A DNA stretch of 64,000 nucleotides from an uncultured Microbacterium sp. GTDB lineage: Bacteria; Actinomycetota; Actinomycetes; Actinomycetales; Microbacteriaceae. Shown here piece after piece: positions 8,851-17,604 of the stretch (the stretch's first letter is position 1; the number at the start of each line of letters is the position of its first letter). The position numbers and the translations under genes were made by a program. Location of the stretch: positions 1 to 64,000 of the forward strand of contig NZ_CAMFHZ010000013.1 in the NCBI RefSeq assembly GCF_945952435.1, in the 5' to 3' direction. The notes below the pieces were generated by a model, which searched no databases, had not been told where the DNA came from, and saw nothing but the letters and a program-made list of their open reading frames with translations.

Positions 8851-10059
8851 ATGGGAATCACGAGCGGCGCGTGGCGCCGGACCGCACAGGGCGCGGGACT
8901 GCTCTCGAGCAACGGTGAGGTCGCTCCCACCATCTTCGCCGAGATCTCGGCCCTCGCGGCGAGGACGGGCGCGATCAACCTCGGCCAGGGCTTCCCGGAC
9001 GAGGACGGACCCGCCGAGGTGCTGGAGGCGGCGCAGGCCGCGATCAGGGCGGGAACCAATCAGTACCCGCCCGGCAGGGGCGCTCCGGACCTGCTGCACG
9101 CGATCGCCGAGCACCAGCGCCGCTTCTACGGTCTCGCGCTCGATCCCGAGCGGCAGATCCTCGTGACGGCGGGGGCGACCGAGGCCATCGCCGCCGCGCT
9201 CCTCGCCCTGGTGGACGGTCCGGACGATGAGATCGTGGTGTTCGAGCCCTTCTACGACTCCTACGCCGCGATCACGGCGCTGAGCGGCGCACGGCTGCGC
9301 ACCGTGCCGCTCAGGGCACCGGACTTCCAGCCGGACCCCGCGGAGCTCGCCGCCGCCGTGACGGATCGTTGCCGGGTGATCCTCGTCAACGATCCGCACA
9401 ACCCGACGGGTGCCGTCCTGACACCCGCGATCCGTGCCGAGATCGTCCGCCTCGCCGAACGGCACGACGCGATCATCGTCACCGACGAGGTGTACGAGCA
9501 CCTCGCCTTCACCGGCCCCCATGTCCCGATCGCGACGATGGAGGGAGCCCCAGAACGCACCCTGACCATCTCGTCGGCGGGCAAGACGTTCTCCGTGACC
9601 GGATGGAAGATCGGCTGGATCCACGGACCCGCGGAGCTGGTCACCGCGGTGCTGAGCGTCAAGCAATTCCTCACCTACGTGAACGGAGCGCCCTTCCAGC
9701 CCGCGGTCGCCACGGGACTGCGTCTGCCCGACGCCTTCTTCGAGGATGCCGCCGAGACGCTGAAGGCCAAGCACGAGCTGCTCGCCGAGGGCCTGCTCGC
9801 CGCGGGCTTCGGCGTGCATCGTCCCGCCGGAGGCTATTTCACGGTCGCGGACGCCTCTGCGATCGACGGCGCGGACGCCGCCGCATTCTGCCGCAGCCTG
9901 CCGGAACGGATCGGCGTGGCCGCGATCCCACTCACGGCGTTCGTGCGTCCGGAGCACCGGGCGGACTACGCCGGCCTCGTGCGCTTCGCCGCGTGCAAAC
10001 GCCCCGAGGTGATCGCGGAGGCGTCCTCCAGGCTCGCCGGGCTTCGGGGCACCCGCTGA
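8851..10059 (+). CDS. PLP-dependent aminotransferase, class I/II (DapC/kynurenine aminotransferase-like)
   Basis: This 402-aa fold-type-I aminotransferase has NLGQGFPD near residue 43, NPTG at 184-187, Asp212 and Tyr215 for the cofactor, and the Schiff-base lysine at 245 within SSAGKTFSVTGWKIGW. This motif style is shared by kynurenine/glutamine aminotransferases and by the mycobacterial Rv0858c-type N-succinyl-LL-DAP aminotransferase. It may therefore serve lysine/peptidoglycan synthesis or amino-acid catabolism; sequence alone does not decide. A different dapC candidate sits next to fdxA at 53049-54161. The ATG start is leaderless (TACCCT 7 nt upstream). It ends 16 nt from the convergent nitrilase gene. 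Confidence 0.85.
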   Translation: MGITSGAWRRTAQGAGLLSSNGEVAPTIFAEISALAARTGAINLGQGFPDEDGPAEVLEAAQAAIRAGTNQYPPGRGAPDLLHAIAEHQRRFYGLALDPERQILVTAGATEAIAAALLALVDGPDDEIVVFEPFYDSYAAITALSGARLRTVPLRAPDFQPDPAELAAAVTDRCRVILVNDPHNPTGAVLTPAIRAEIVRLAERHDAIIVTDEVYEHLAFTGPHVPIATMEGAPERTLTISSAGKTFSVTGWKIGWIHGPAELVTAVLSVKQFLTYVNGAPFQPAVATGLRLPDAFFEDAAETLKAKHELLAEGLLAAGFGVHRPAGGYFTVADASAIDGADAAAFCRSLPERIGVAAIPLTAFVRPEHRADYAGLVRFAACKRPEVIAEASSRLAGLRGTR

Positions 10060-10075
10060 GCTCCGCGGGACGCCG

Positions 10076-10873
10076 TCAGCGCGGCACGACGCCGTAGCGG
10101 CGCAGTCGCAGCACGGGATTGACCTCGCGCACCGTCGCCACCGCGGACGCGTCCAGCTCCGCGATCGCGATGCCCTCCCCCGTGCCGACCCCGGCGACCA
10201 CGACGCCCTGGGGGTCGACCACGGCCGAGTGCCCCACCCCGATCGGCGTCGGATGGTCGGCGGCGACGACGTACGCGGTGCTCTCGATCGCCCGGGCGGC
10301 GAGCAGCGTCGTCCAGTGGTGCTCCTTGAGTGGGCCGCGCACCCACTCGGCCGGGACGAGGATCGCCTCCGCCCCCGCGTCGACGAGCGTGCGGGCGACC
10401 TCGGGGAAGCGCAGGTCGTAGCAGGTCATCATGCCGAAGGTGAGGCCCGAAAGGGCGAACGTCGCCGCCTGCGGGACCTCGCCCTGCTCGATCCAGGTCG
10501 ACTCCGCCTGCCCGAAGGCGTCGTACAGATGCTGTTTGCGGTAGACCGCGACGATCCCCGACGCGTCGAGCGCCACGAGCGTGTTGCGGGTGCGCCCGGC
10601 GCCCGCCCGCTCGACGAGGCCGGCGACGACGACGACGTCGAACGCCGCCGCGAGGCGCCGCAGCTCCGCGGCGAAGGGACCGTCGAGATCCTCCGCGTTC
10701 TCGGCGAGCGAGGCGTCCATCGGTTCGACGAAATAACTGGAGTACTCCGGAAGGACCACGAGGCGCGCGCCGCGGCCTGCGGCCGTCGCGACGAGCGCGG
10801 CGATCCGCTCACGGTTCGCCGCCCGGTCGGCGGTCGGGGCGAACTGGCACACGGCGACGGCGAGAGCGGTCAT
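10076..10873 (-). CDS. Carbon-nitrogen hydrolase (nitrilase superfamily)
   Basis: This 265-aa protein has the complete Glu-Lys-Cys triad: E43 in LPEYSS, K113 in YRKQHLYD, C151 in MMTCYDLRFPE. Members hydrolyse amides or nitriles; this length and sequence style is that of deaminated-glutathione or omega-amidase (Nit1/Nit2-like) enzymes, which repair keto-acid amides made by glutamine transaminases. The convergent aminotransferase next door makes that pairing attractive, but it is inference. ATG 10873 is chosen because GGAGG precedes it; an in-frame ATG six codons upstream (10891) is possible. Confidence 0.85.
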   Translation of the reverse strand: MTALAVAVCQFAPTADRAANRERIAALVATAAGRGARLVVLPEYSSYFVEPMDASLAENAEDLDGPFAAELRRLAAAFDVVVVAGLVERAGAGRTRNTLVALDASGIVAVYRKQHLYDAFGQAESTWIEQGEVPQAATFALSGLTFGMMTCYDLRFPEVARTLVDAGAEAILVPAEWVRGPLKEHHWTTLLAARAIESTAYVVAADHPTPIGVGHSAVVDPQGVVVAGVGTGEGIAIAELDASAVATVREVNPVLRLRRYGVVPR

Positions 10874-10898
10874 GCCTCCATCTTGCCGCACGCAGAAC

Positions 10899-10940
10899 GA
10901 AGGCCCCCTGATCGGGATTTCTCCTGATCAGGGGGCCTTC
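10899..10940. terminator. Perfect hairpin terminator between tRNA-fMet and the nitrilase gene
   Basis: Arms 10899-10913 (gaaggccccctgatc) and 10926-10940 are exact complements, giving a 15-bp stem with a 12-nt loop. It lies 5 nt beyond the tRNA 3' end on the minus strand and ends tRNA transcription there. Confidence 0.8.
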
Positions 10941-10945
10941 TCTTG

Positions 10946-11019
10946 TTGCGGGGACAGGATTTGAACCTGCGACCTCCGGGTTATGAGCCCGGCGAGCTAC
11001 CGAACTGCTCCACCCCGCG
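10946..11019 (-). tRNA. Initiator tRNA-fMet (anticodon CAT)
   Basis: The minus strand folds into a full cloverleaf of 74 nt starting CGCGGGG and ending CCCCGCA plus discriminator A. Three features identify it as the initiator: the C1-A72 mismatch at the top of the acceptor stem, the run of G:C pairs flanking the loop (CGGGCTCATAACCCGG), and the D-loop GCAGTTCGGTAGC. The T-arm reads CAGGTTCAAATCCTG. The 3' CCA is not encoded. The hairpin just downstream terminates it. Confidence 0.96.
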
Positions 11020-11067
11020 GCACAAGAAATGAGCCTAGCACGGGATTCGGCGCAGCGCCAATCGGAG

Positions 11068-13983
11068 CTACTTCGAGGTCGTCGAACCGCTCCCCTCGAG
11101 CTGGATGAGCTTGTTCACGGCATCGGTCAGCTTCTTGTCCTGCGCGGCGAACTCGGTCAGGTCGCCCGCCTTGAAGGCCGCGTCCCTCGCGAGCATCGCC
11201 GCCTTCGCATCCTGCAGGGCGGCCTGGATCGCGGCGGTGTCGCCGGTCGCCGGCGTGCTCGTCCCGGATCCGTCGCTCGGCGCAGGCGTCGGCGACACGT
11301 TGTTGTCGCCGCCGGTCGCTCCCGAGTCGCCGCCGAAGAGCTGGTCCAGTGCCTCGGTGAGCGTGTCCGCGAACGCGATCTTGTCGCCGAACGCGACGAG
11401 GATCTTCTGCAGCTTCGGCACCTTCGTCCCGGACGACGCCTGGACGAACACGGGCTGCACGTAGAGGAAGCCGCCGCCGACGGGCAGCGTCAGCAGGTTC
11501 CCGTGGATCACGTCCGACTGGCCGAGTTTGAGCACGTTCAGCTGCTGGGACACCGTCGTATCGGAGACGAACGTGTTGTAGACCTGCCCCGGGCCGGGGA
11601 CGCTCGTGTCGGTGTCGATCTCCAGCATGCGCAGCGTGCCGTAGGTGGAGGACTTCTTGCCCGCGGTGGCGCCGGCGTCCGCATCCACGGCCAGGTAGCC
11701 CATCATGACGTTGCGGCTCACCGAGCCCTGCGACGCCGGGATGAAGGACGTGTACATCGAGTACTGCGTCTTCTCCTGCCCTGGCATCTTCATGCTCAGG
11801 TAATACGGCGGCTGGAGCTTCGGGTCGTCCTTGCTGCTCTGCGGGTCGTCCGGCGTCTCCCACTGGTTGTCCTGCCGGGCGAACGACGCGGCGTCGTTCA
11901 CGTGGTAGGTGCCGAGCATGGCCCGCTGCACCTTGAACAGATCGGTCGGATAGCGCACGTGGCTCATCAGCTGGGCCGACATGTCGCTGATCGGCTTGAG
12001 CGTCGACGGGTAGATCTTCTGCCAGGTCTTCAGCACCGGATCCGCGGGATCCCACGCGTACAGCGTCACCTTGCCGTCGTAGGCGTCGACCGTCGCCTTG
12101 ACCGAGTTGCGGATGTAGTTGATGTCGTCCGTGACGAAACCGGGCGCGGTGTTCACCGAGTCGGCGATGGCCTTCGGCAGGTTCACCGTGGACGAGTAGG
12201 GGTAGCTCGCGCTTGTGGTGTAGCCGTCGACGATCCAGACGATGCGCCCGTCCACGATGCTCGGATACGGGTCCCCGTCGAGAGTGAGGTAGGGCGCGGC
12301 CTTGGACACGCGGGTCGCGGGGTCGCGGTCGTAGAGGATCTGCGAGTCCGCGTTCACGCCGTCCGAGAACAGGATCTGCTCGGACTGGAACTTCAGCGCG
12401 TAGAGCAGCTTGGTGAAGAAGCCGCCGATGCGCGGTCCGCCGTCGCCCGTGAAGGTCGTCTTCGTCTGGCTCTCGCTCGAGTCCTTCCCGCGCGGGTAGT
12501 CGATCTCGACGGGCGAGGAGCCCTTGGGCGCGCCGACGATCGAGTAGGCCGGGGACTCCTCGCCGAAGTACACCCGCGGCTCGTACTTGTCGGTGTCCGT
12601 CAGCACCCCCGAGGTCGGGATGCCGCGCTCGAGGAACACCGGCTCGCCGTCATCGGTGCGCTGGTTGCCCGCCGCGGCCACGAGGCCGTATCCGTGCGTG
12701 TAGACGAGGGTGTCGTTGTTCCAGGTCTGGCTGCCGATGCGGTTGGTGTCGATCTCGCGGACGGCGACGACCGCGTCCTGCGTCTTGCCGTCGATCGTGT
12801 ATCGATCGACGTCGAGAGTGTCGCCGAACTTGTAGTAGCTGCGGTACTGCTCGAGCTGCTGGAAGGTCGGTCCGATGACGTTCGGATCCATGATCCGGAT
12901 GGACGCGGTCGTGTCCGCGTCGCTGCGCAGCTGGCCCGCCTCGGCCGTGGTCTGCGCCTTGAACGGCGTGGTCTGCACTCCGGCGATGCCGTAGGCGTCC
13001 TTCGTGGCCTTGATGTTGCGCTCGTAGTACTGGGTCTGCAGCTGGTTCTGGTTCGGCTTGACCTGGAACGTGTTGACCGCCCACGGGTAGGCGATGCCCA
13101 GAACGAGCGCCGCGACGATGAGCAGCGCGGTCGCGGCGAGCGGGAAGCGCCAGTGCCCGATGATCGCGGTCACGAAGAAGAGCACCGCGACGATCGCGGC
13201 GATGATCGCGAGGATCGCGAGCCCGGGGATCGTCGCGTTGACGCCGGTGAACGCGGCGCCCGTGATCCGGTCCTCGCTGCTCGTCAGCGTCTTGTAGCGG
13301 TCGAACCACAGGCTCACCGCCTGCACGAGCAGATATACGCCCGCGATCACCGCGAGCTGGACCCTGGCCGCCTTGGAGATCCGCAGCTCCCCCTGGCCGA
13401 TGCGCACCGATCCGTACAGATACAGCACGATCGCCGACACGATGAGCGTGAGGATCAGCACGGCCGAGACGAAGCCCAGCAGCATCTCGTAGAAGGGCAG
13501 ATCGAAGACGTAGAAGCCCTTGTCGATGCCGAACTGCGGATCGGTCGAGCCGAACGGCGTCGCATTCGCCCACTGCCACACGGTCTCCCACTGCCCCGCG
13601 GCGGCGAAGCCGGCGAACAGGCCGAAGAACACCGGCATGCCCCACATCGCGAGCCGGCGCAGCGGCTCCACCACCTCCTGGTAGCGGTCCAGCTGCGAGC
13701 TCAGCCGCACGTACACGGGGCGGAGCCGGTAGGCGAGCTGGATCGCGATGAACATCGGGACGGCCATGCCCAGGAAGCCGATCACGAACATCACCGCGGT
13801 CGCGATCCACCGGGTCGTGAGCACCTGCGAGAAGTGCAGCTGGTCGTACCAGAGGAAGTCGGTGTACATCGAGGCGAACACGAAGAACGCGGCGATGAGG
13901 ACGGCGAGGATCACCACCGTCGACAGGACGATGCGTCGGGCGGTTCGGGGCGCGGCCGGGTTCGATGCCGAGGAGGTGGTCAC
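11068..13983 (-). CDS. UPF0182 family membrane protein
   Basis: This 971-aa protein begins with about seven hydrophobic helices (first near residues 16-38, others up to about 300) followed by a very long extracytoplasmic domain rich in Tyr, Pro and Asp, then an acidic, Ser/Thr/Pro-rich tail. This architecture and the YFGEESPAYSIVG and YPRGKD segments are typical of the UPF0182 family (Rv3193c type), large actinobacterial envelope proteins of unknown function. The start is taken at GTG 13983, 7 nt after TAGGAT, consistent with a leaderless mRNA. An ATG 3 codons upstream (13992) overlaps that hexamer. It is followed downstream by the tRNA-fMet gene on the same strand. Confidence 0.9.
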   Translation of the reverse strand: MTTSSASNPAAPRTARRIVLSTVVILAVLIAAFFVFASMYTDFLWYDQLHFSQVLTTRWIATAVMFVIGFLGMAVPMFIAIQLAYRLRPVYVRLSSQLDRYQEVVEPLRRLAMWGMPVFFGLFAGFAAAGQWETVWQWANATPFGSTDPQFGIDKGFYVFDLPFYEMLLGFVSAVLILTLIVSAIVLYLYGSVRIGQGELRISKAARVQLAVIAGVYLLVQAVSLWFDRYKTLTSSEDRITGAAFTGVNATIPGLAILAIIAAIVAVLFFVTAIIGHWRFPLAATALLIVAALVLGIAYPWAVNTFQVKPNQNQLQTQYYERNIKATKDAYGIAGVQTTPFKAQTTAEAGQLRSDADTTASIRIMDPNVIGPTFQQLEQYRSYYKFGDTLDVDRYTIDGKTQDAVVAVREIDTNRIGSQTWNNDTLVYTHGYGLVAAAGNQRTDDGEPVFLERGIPTSGVLTDTDKYEPRVYFGEESPAYSIVGAPKGSSPVEIDYPRGKDSSESQTKTTFTGDGGPRIGGFFTKLLYALKFQSEQILFSDGVNADSQILYDRDPATRVSKAAPYLTLDGDPYPSIVDGRIVWIVDGYTTSASYPYSSTVNLPKAIADSVNTAPGFVTDDINYIRNSVKATVDAYDGKVTLYAWDPADPVLKTWQKIYPSTLKPISDMSAQLMSHVRYPTDLFKVQRAMLGTYHVNDAASFARQDNQWETPDDPQSSKDDPKLQPPYYLSMKMPGQEKTQYSMYTSFIPASQGSVSRNVMMGYLAVDADAGATAGKKSSTYGTLRMLEIDTDTSVPGPGQVYNTFVSDTTVSQQLNVLKLGQSDVIHGNLLTLPVGGGFLYVQPVFVQASSGTKVPKLQKILVAFGDKIAFADTLTEALDQLFGGDSGATGGDNNVSPTPAPSDGSGTSTPATGDTAAIQAALQDAKAAMLARDAAFKAGDLTEFAAQDKKLTDAVNKLIQLEGSGSTTSK

Positions 13984-14025
13984 GCCTCCCATCCTAGGTC
14001 GGCGATTTTCTCGGGAGCCTGAGCC

Positions 14026-15141
14026 TTACGACTTCTTCACGTCGGCGGCCGTGCAGGTCGGCAGCGCGGCCACGTCGTGGCCGTCGGCGATCGTCCTGAG
14101 GGCCGACAACGACTGCTCCAGGCTGTCGGTGCGCACGACGGTGAGACCGGAGGGAACGTGGCCGTAGACCTCGTCGCAGTTGGATCCCGGCGCGAGGAAG
14201 TACGTGGCGCCGGCGTCGCGGGCGCCGTAGAGCTTCTGCCGGATGCCGCCGATCGGTCCCACCGTGCCGTCCGCGGTGATGGTGCCCGTGCCCGCCACCT
14301 TCTTGCCGCCGTTCAGCTCGCCCGGAGTCAGCGTGTCGATGATCCCGAGCGCGAACATCATGCCCGCGCTCGGACCGCCGACGTTGTCGAGCTGGAGCTT
14401 CACGTCGATCGGGAACTGGTAGGTCTGCTGCAGCGTGATGCCCAGCAGCCAGGTCTTGGTGCCGTTGACGTCCTGAGCGCGCGGGGTCACCTCGACGTCC
14501 TTCTGCGCGTCGCCGCGGCGGATCGTGAGGCTCACCGGCGCACCGGCGCTCTTCTGGATCTGCGCGCGCATCGCATCCGTGTCGGCGGGATTGACGCCGT
14601 TCACGGCGAGCACGACGTCCTTCGGCTGGAGCAGGCCGTGCGCGGCGCCGTCGTCGACGACGGTGGCGACCGAGATCGTGACCGGCACCTCGTGACCCAG
14701 CTCGCGCAGGGCCGCCGCCGTGGCCTCCTGCTGCGAGTCGACCATCATGAGCTGGTTGGCCTGATCGCGCTGGTCGGTGCTGACGCCCTGCGGGAACACG
14801 GCATCCATCGGCACGACGGCCTTCGACGAGTCGAACCACGCCTCGACGAGCTGGACCCAGGACGGCGGATTCTCCCTATTGCCGACGACCTGCACCGTGA
14901 CCAGGTCGAGCGCGCCGCCGGTCGGATAGGTGGGGGCGCCGTTCACCACGATGAGGGGCTCGCTCTTCCCCTTGGCGTCCTTCACGTCGCCGAGCGTGTT
15001 GAAGACCGGACCCGGCTGCTCGATCACGAACGGCAGCGGCAGGAAGGTGAGCACGAGCAGCGCGGCGAGCGAGACGACGAAGGCGACGAGCCCGATCCGA
15101 CCGGCGCGCGACGCGCGGGCTGGTGTCTCGGTGACGGGCAC
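14026..15141 (-). CDS. PDZ domain-containing Lon-like membrane protease (YlbL type, family S16)
   Basis: This 371-aa protein has one N-terminal transmembrane helix (about 16-35), a PDZ domain (about 125-215) and a Lon-type proteolytic domain at the C-terminus. The Ser-Lys dyad is visible: Ser258 in GGPSAGM and Lys303 in GGIRQKLYGA. YlbL-type proteases act outside the membrane and lack an ATPase domain. The GTG start has AAGGAA about 6 nt upstream. It lies 42 nt before the UPF0182 gene start on the same strand, matching the Rv3194c-Rv3193c order I recall, and is divergent from the DUF2342 gene. Confidence 0.92.
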   Translation of the reverse strand: MPVTETPARASRAGRIGLVAFVVSLAALLVLTFLPLPFVIEQPGPVFNTLGDVKDAKGKSEPLIVVNGAPTYPTGGALDLVTVQVVGNRENPPSWVQLVEAWFDSSKAVVPMDAVFPQGVSTDQRDQANQLMMVDSQQEATAAALRELGHEVPVTISVATVVDDGAAHGLLQPKDVVLAVNGVNPADTDAMRAQIQKSAGAPVSLTIRRGDAQKDVEVTPRAQDVNGTKTWLLGITLQQTYQFPIDVKLQLDNVGGPSAGMMFALGIIDTLTPGELNGGKKVAGTGTITADGTVGPIGGIRQKLYGARDAGATYFLAPGSNCDEVYGHVPSGLTVVRTDSLEQSLSALRTIADGHDVAALPTCTAADVKKS

Positions 15142-15265
15142 AGCGGTTCCTTCCGTGCTCGTTCGCGAGCGGCGTACAGGGGGCGGCCCGGATTCCGGGC
15201 TCCTCAGAAGATCGTGCGTCTAGCGTAGTCAGCACGGGCTATACACGTGCTGAGAGGGACAGGCC

Positions 15266-16681
15266 ATGGCTGAGAACGACCCGAACTCCGAGGACTTCCT
15301 GCAGTTCCTGCGCCGCATGCTCGGCGAGAACGCCGACGCGATCGATCTCAATGCCCTGCAGGGCATGAACATCGATCCCGCGATGATGCAGCAGATGATG
15401 CAGCAGATGCAGCACGCGATGAGCGGGGATCCGTGGGAGACCGCGCTGCGACAGGCGCTGCACATCGCCAACCAGGACGGGCAGGGCATCGACACCGGCG
15501 CACGCGGCTCGCTCGCCGAGGCCTTCGCGCTGGCCGACCTCTGGGTGGGCGAGGCGACGACGATCTCCGAGCTCGCCGAGCCGCCGCGCGCGCTGACCCG
15601 CGGCGAGTGGGTCGAGCAGACCCTGCCGGTGTGGAAGGAGGTCGCCGCACCCGTCTCGACGAGCATCGCCGACGCGCTCACGTCGGCCCTCGAGGGACAG
15701 ACCCCCGAGGACATGCGGGACGCCGTGCAGGGCGCAGGCCGGCTCATGCGTGGCATCGGCGGATCGGTGTTCGCGATGCAGTTCGGGCAGGTGCTGGGCA
15801 ACCTCTCCCTCGAGGTCGTATCGGGCGGCGACGTCGGGATCCCCGTGCTCCCCGCAGGCACGGCCGCGGTGATCCCGCAGAACCTCTCCGCCTTCGGTGA
15901 GGGGCTGGAGATCCCCGAGGATCAGATCGCGCTCTTCCTTGCGGCGCGCGAGCTCGCCTACGCACGCCTCTACCGGCACGCCCGCTGGCTGCACCTGCAC
16001 GTGATGTCGCAGATCACGGAGTTCGCGAAGGGCGTCACCGTGGACGTCGACGCCCTGGAGGACCTGGCGGGTCGCATGGACCCGAGCGACCCGGAGGAGC
16101 TGCGCCGCGCCATCGAGGGAGGTGCTCTGCTCCCCTCGCAGTCCGAGGCCCAGCGAGAGGCTCTCGAGCGGTTGGAGAACCTCATCGCGACGATCGACGG
16201 CTGGGTCGACGTCGTCACGACGCAGGCGACGTCCCGACTTCCCGACAGCGCACGGATCGCCGAGGCGGCGCGGCGCCGCAGAGCGGCAGGCGGCCCTGCC
16301 GAGGATGCGCTCGGCGCCCTCGTCGGCCTGCAGATCCGTCCGCGTCGGCTCCGCGAGGCCGCCGCGATGTGGCGCGCCGTCACCGAGGCGGTCGGCATCG
16401 AGGCGCGCGATGCGCTCTGGGACTATCCGGACCTCATGCCCGACGCCTCCGACATCGACGATCCCGCGGCGCTCGTGGCCCGGCTGCAGGCGCGCGCCCG
16501 CGGCGAGGAGCCGCAGCCCGACGAGATGGACGAGGCGCTCGCCCGCCTGCTGAACGGCGAGGACTTCGGAGCGGGGACGGACACGTCCGCCGGCGGCGAA
16601 GATGAGGGCTCCGGGACGACGGATCCCGGATCGGACGGCCCCGCCGGATCCGAGGACGGTTCCGGCGAGAAGCCCGTCTGA
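15266..16681 (+). CDS. DUF2342 zinc-dependent metalloprotease-like protein
   Basis: This 471-aa protein opens with a Met/Gln-rich region (MMQQMMQQMQ at about 33-42) and continues as the alpha-helical DUF2342 domain, ending in an acidic Gly/Ser tail. Members are named zinc metalloproteases because of a REXXH-type helix. The matching helix here, near residue 230, reads ARELAYARLYRH, with Tyr where the zinc-binding His is expected, so catalysis is doubtful. ATG has a weak GAGAGGGACAGG ribosome site. It is divergent from the YlbL protease gene with 124 bp between them, the same arrangement as Rv3194c/Rv3195. Function unknown. Confidence 0.85.
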   Translation: MAENDPNSEDFLQFLRRMLGENADAIDLNALQGMNIDPAMMQQMMQQMQHAMSGDPWETALRQALHIANQDGQGIDTGARGSLAEAFALADLWVGEATTISELAEPPRALTRGEWVEQTLPVWKEVAAPVSTSIADALTSALEGQTPEDMRDAVQGAGRLMRGIGGSVFAMQFGQVLGNLSLEVVSGGDVGIPVLPAGTAAVIPQNLSAFGEGLEIPEDQIALFLAARELAYARLYRHARWLHLHVMSQITEFAKGVTVDVDALEDLAGRMDPSDPEELRRAIEGGALLPSQSEAQREALERLENLIATIDGWVDVVTTQATSRLPDSARIAEAARRRRAAGGPAEDALGALVGLQIRPRRLREAAAMWRAVTEAVGIEARDALWDYPDLMPDASDIDDPAALVARLQARARGEEPQPDEMDEALARLLNGEDFGAGTDTSAGGEDEGSGTTDPGSDGPAGSEDGSGEKPV

Positions 16682-16746
16682 GTCGGTTATCCACCGATCG
16701 CGGGATCCGCGGCCGTCCCCGGGGCCGTCGCCGTCATGATCGAGGG

Positions 16747-17604
16747 ATGACGACCCTCCGCCTCGACCCCGCACGGCCCGTGCTGTGGCGCGACGCGGAG
16801 ACGGTGCAGCTGGGCATCGGCGCGAACGCGGTGCGCCTCGACGTCGACGGCCCCTGGCTGCCGCGCATGCTGGACCGCCTCGGGAGCGGCATTCCGGAAC
16901 GAGCCTTCGAGGTCGTCGCGCATGGACTCGGAGCATCGCTGCCAGCCGCGCGCAGGCTGCGCACGGCGATCGCTCCCCTCCTCGTGGTCGATACCCCTCG
17001 GCCGACGACCCGGATCGAACCCTCCCCCGCGCTCGACGCCCGCACCCTGTTGCGACTGGACGAGGCGCTGGACGAGGCCGGAGTGGACCTCGTCGAAGGA
17101 GACGACACGGGGGCTGCCGACGTGCCGGTCGTGCTCCTCCGGCACGGTGCGGTCGCCGCACGCGACGCGCTGCCGCAGCTCGTCCGCGACCGACCCCACG
17201 TGGCCCTCTCCTTCGACGCCGGCGGGGCGAGCGTCGGACCGCTGGTCCTCCCCGGTCGCACCCCATGCCTCTCGTGCCGGGACGCGCACGACCGGGAACG
17301 GGATCCGGCCTGGGCCGCTCTGCACGTGCAACTGCTCGAGCGGGACCCCGGGCACATCCCGCTCGCCGTGATCGTCGCGGCCGCGGCGGCCTGCGCCGGA
17401 CTGCTCTCCGAGCACGCGGAGTCCACACGCAGCGGAGAGTCCAGGACGATCCGGGTCAGCCGCGACGGACGCCGGGCATCGCGGACGGTGCGGTTTCACG
17501 CAGACTGCGCCTGCCGATCTCCGCGAGGAAGCGCGACGGGCGGCGTCCCGCACGGTCCGCGTCCCGCGACCACGTCATCGTCAGCGTACGCGCGGCGCGC
17601 GTGA
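16747..17604 (+). CDS. Bacteriocin/TOMM cyclodehydratase-domain-like protein (E1-like docking fragment)
   Basis: This 285-aa protein carries VGPLVLPGRTPCLSCRDAHD at about residues 160-180 followed by RERDPAW, which is the signature of the TIGR03882-type cyclodehydratase/leader-peptide-binding domain. The Cys pair CLSC and a later CAC form a likely four-Cys zinc site. There is no adenylation glycine loop and no YcaO partner nearby. In TOMM systems such proteins recognise precursor peptides; the actinobacterial version next to uvrD is uncharacterised to my knowledge. The last 149 bp overlap the convergent helicase gene. A CATGAT hexamer lies 6 nt before the ATG. Confidence 0.65.
   Translation: MTTLRLDPARPVLWRDAETVQLGIGANAVRLDVDGPWLPRMLDRLGSGIPERAFEVVAHGLGASLPAARRLRTAIAPLLVVDTPRPTTRIEPSPALDARTLLRLDEALDEAGVDLVEGDDTGAADVPVVLLRHGAVAARDALPQLVRDRPHVALSFDAGGASVGPLVLPGRTPCLSCRDAHDRERDPAWAALHVQLLERDPGHIPLAVIVAAAAACAGLLSEHAESTRSGESRTIRVSRDGRRASRTVRFHADCACRSPRGSATGGVPHGPRPATTSSSAYARRA

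Noticed and set aside
5957..9166. A 1069-codon plus-strand frame
   Set aside because: It is antisense to the CDP-glycerol transferase and htrA genes and shows only Arg/Gly/Asp-rich, motif-free sequence typical of GC-rich shadow frames.
11029..14022. A 997-codon plus-strand frame
   Set aside because: It is antisense to the UPF0182 gene, which has real membrane helices and family motifs; the long opposite frame is a GC-skew artefact.
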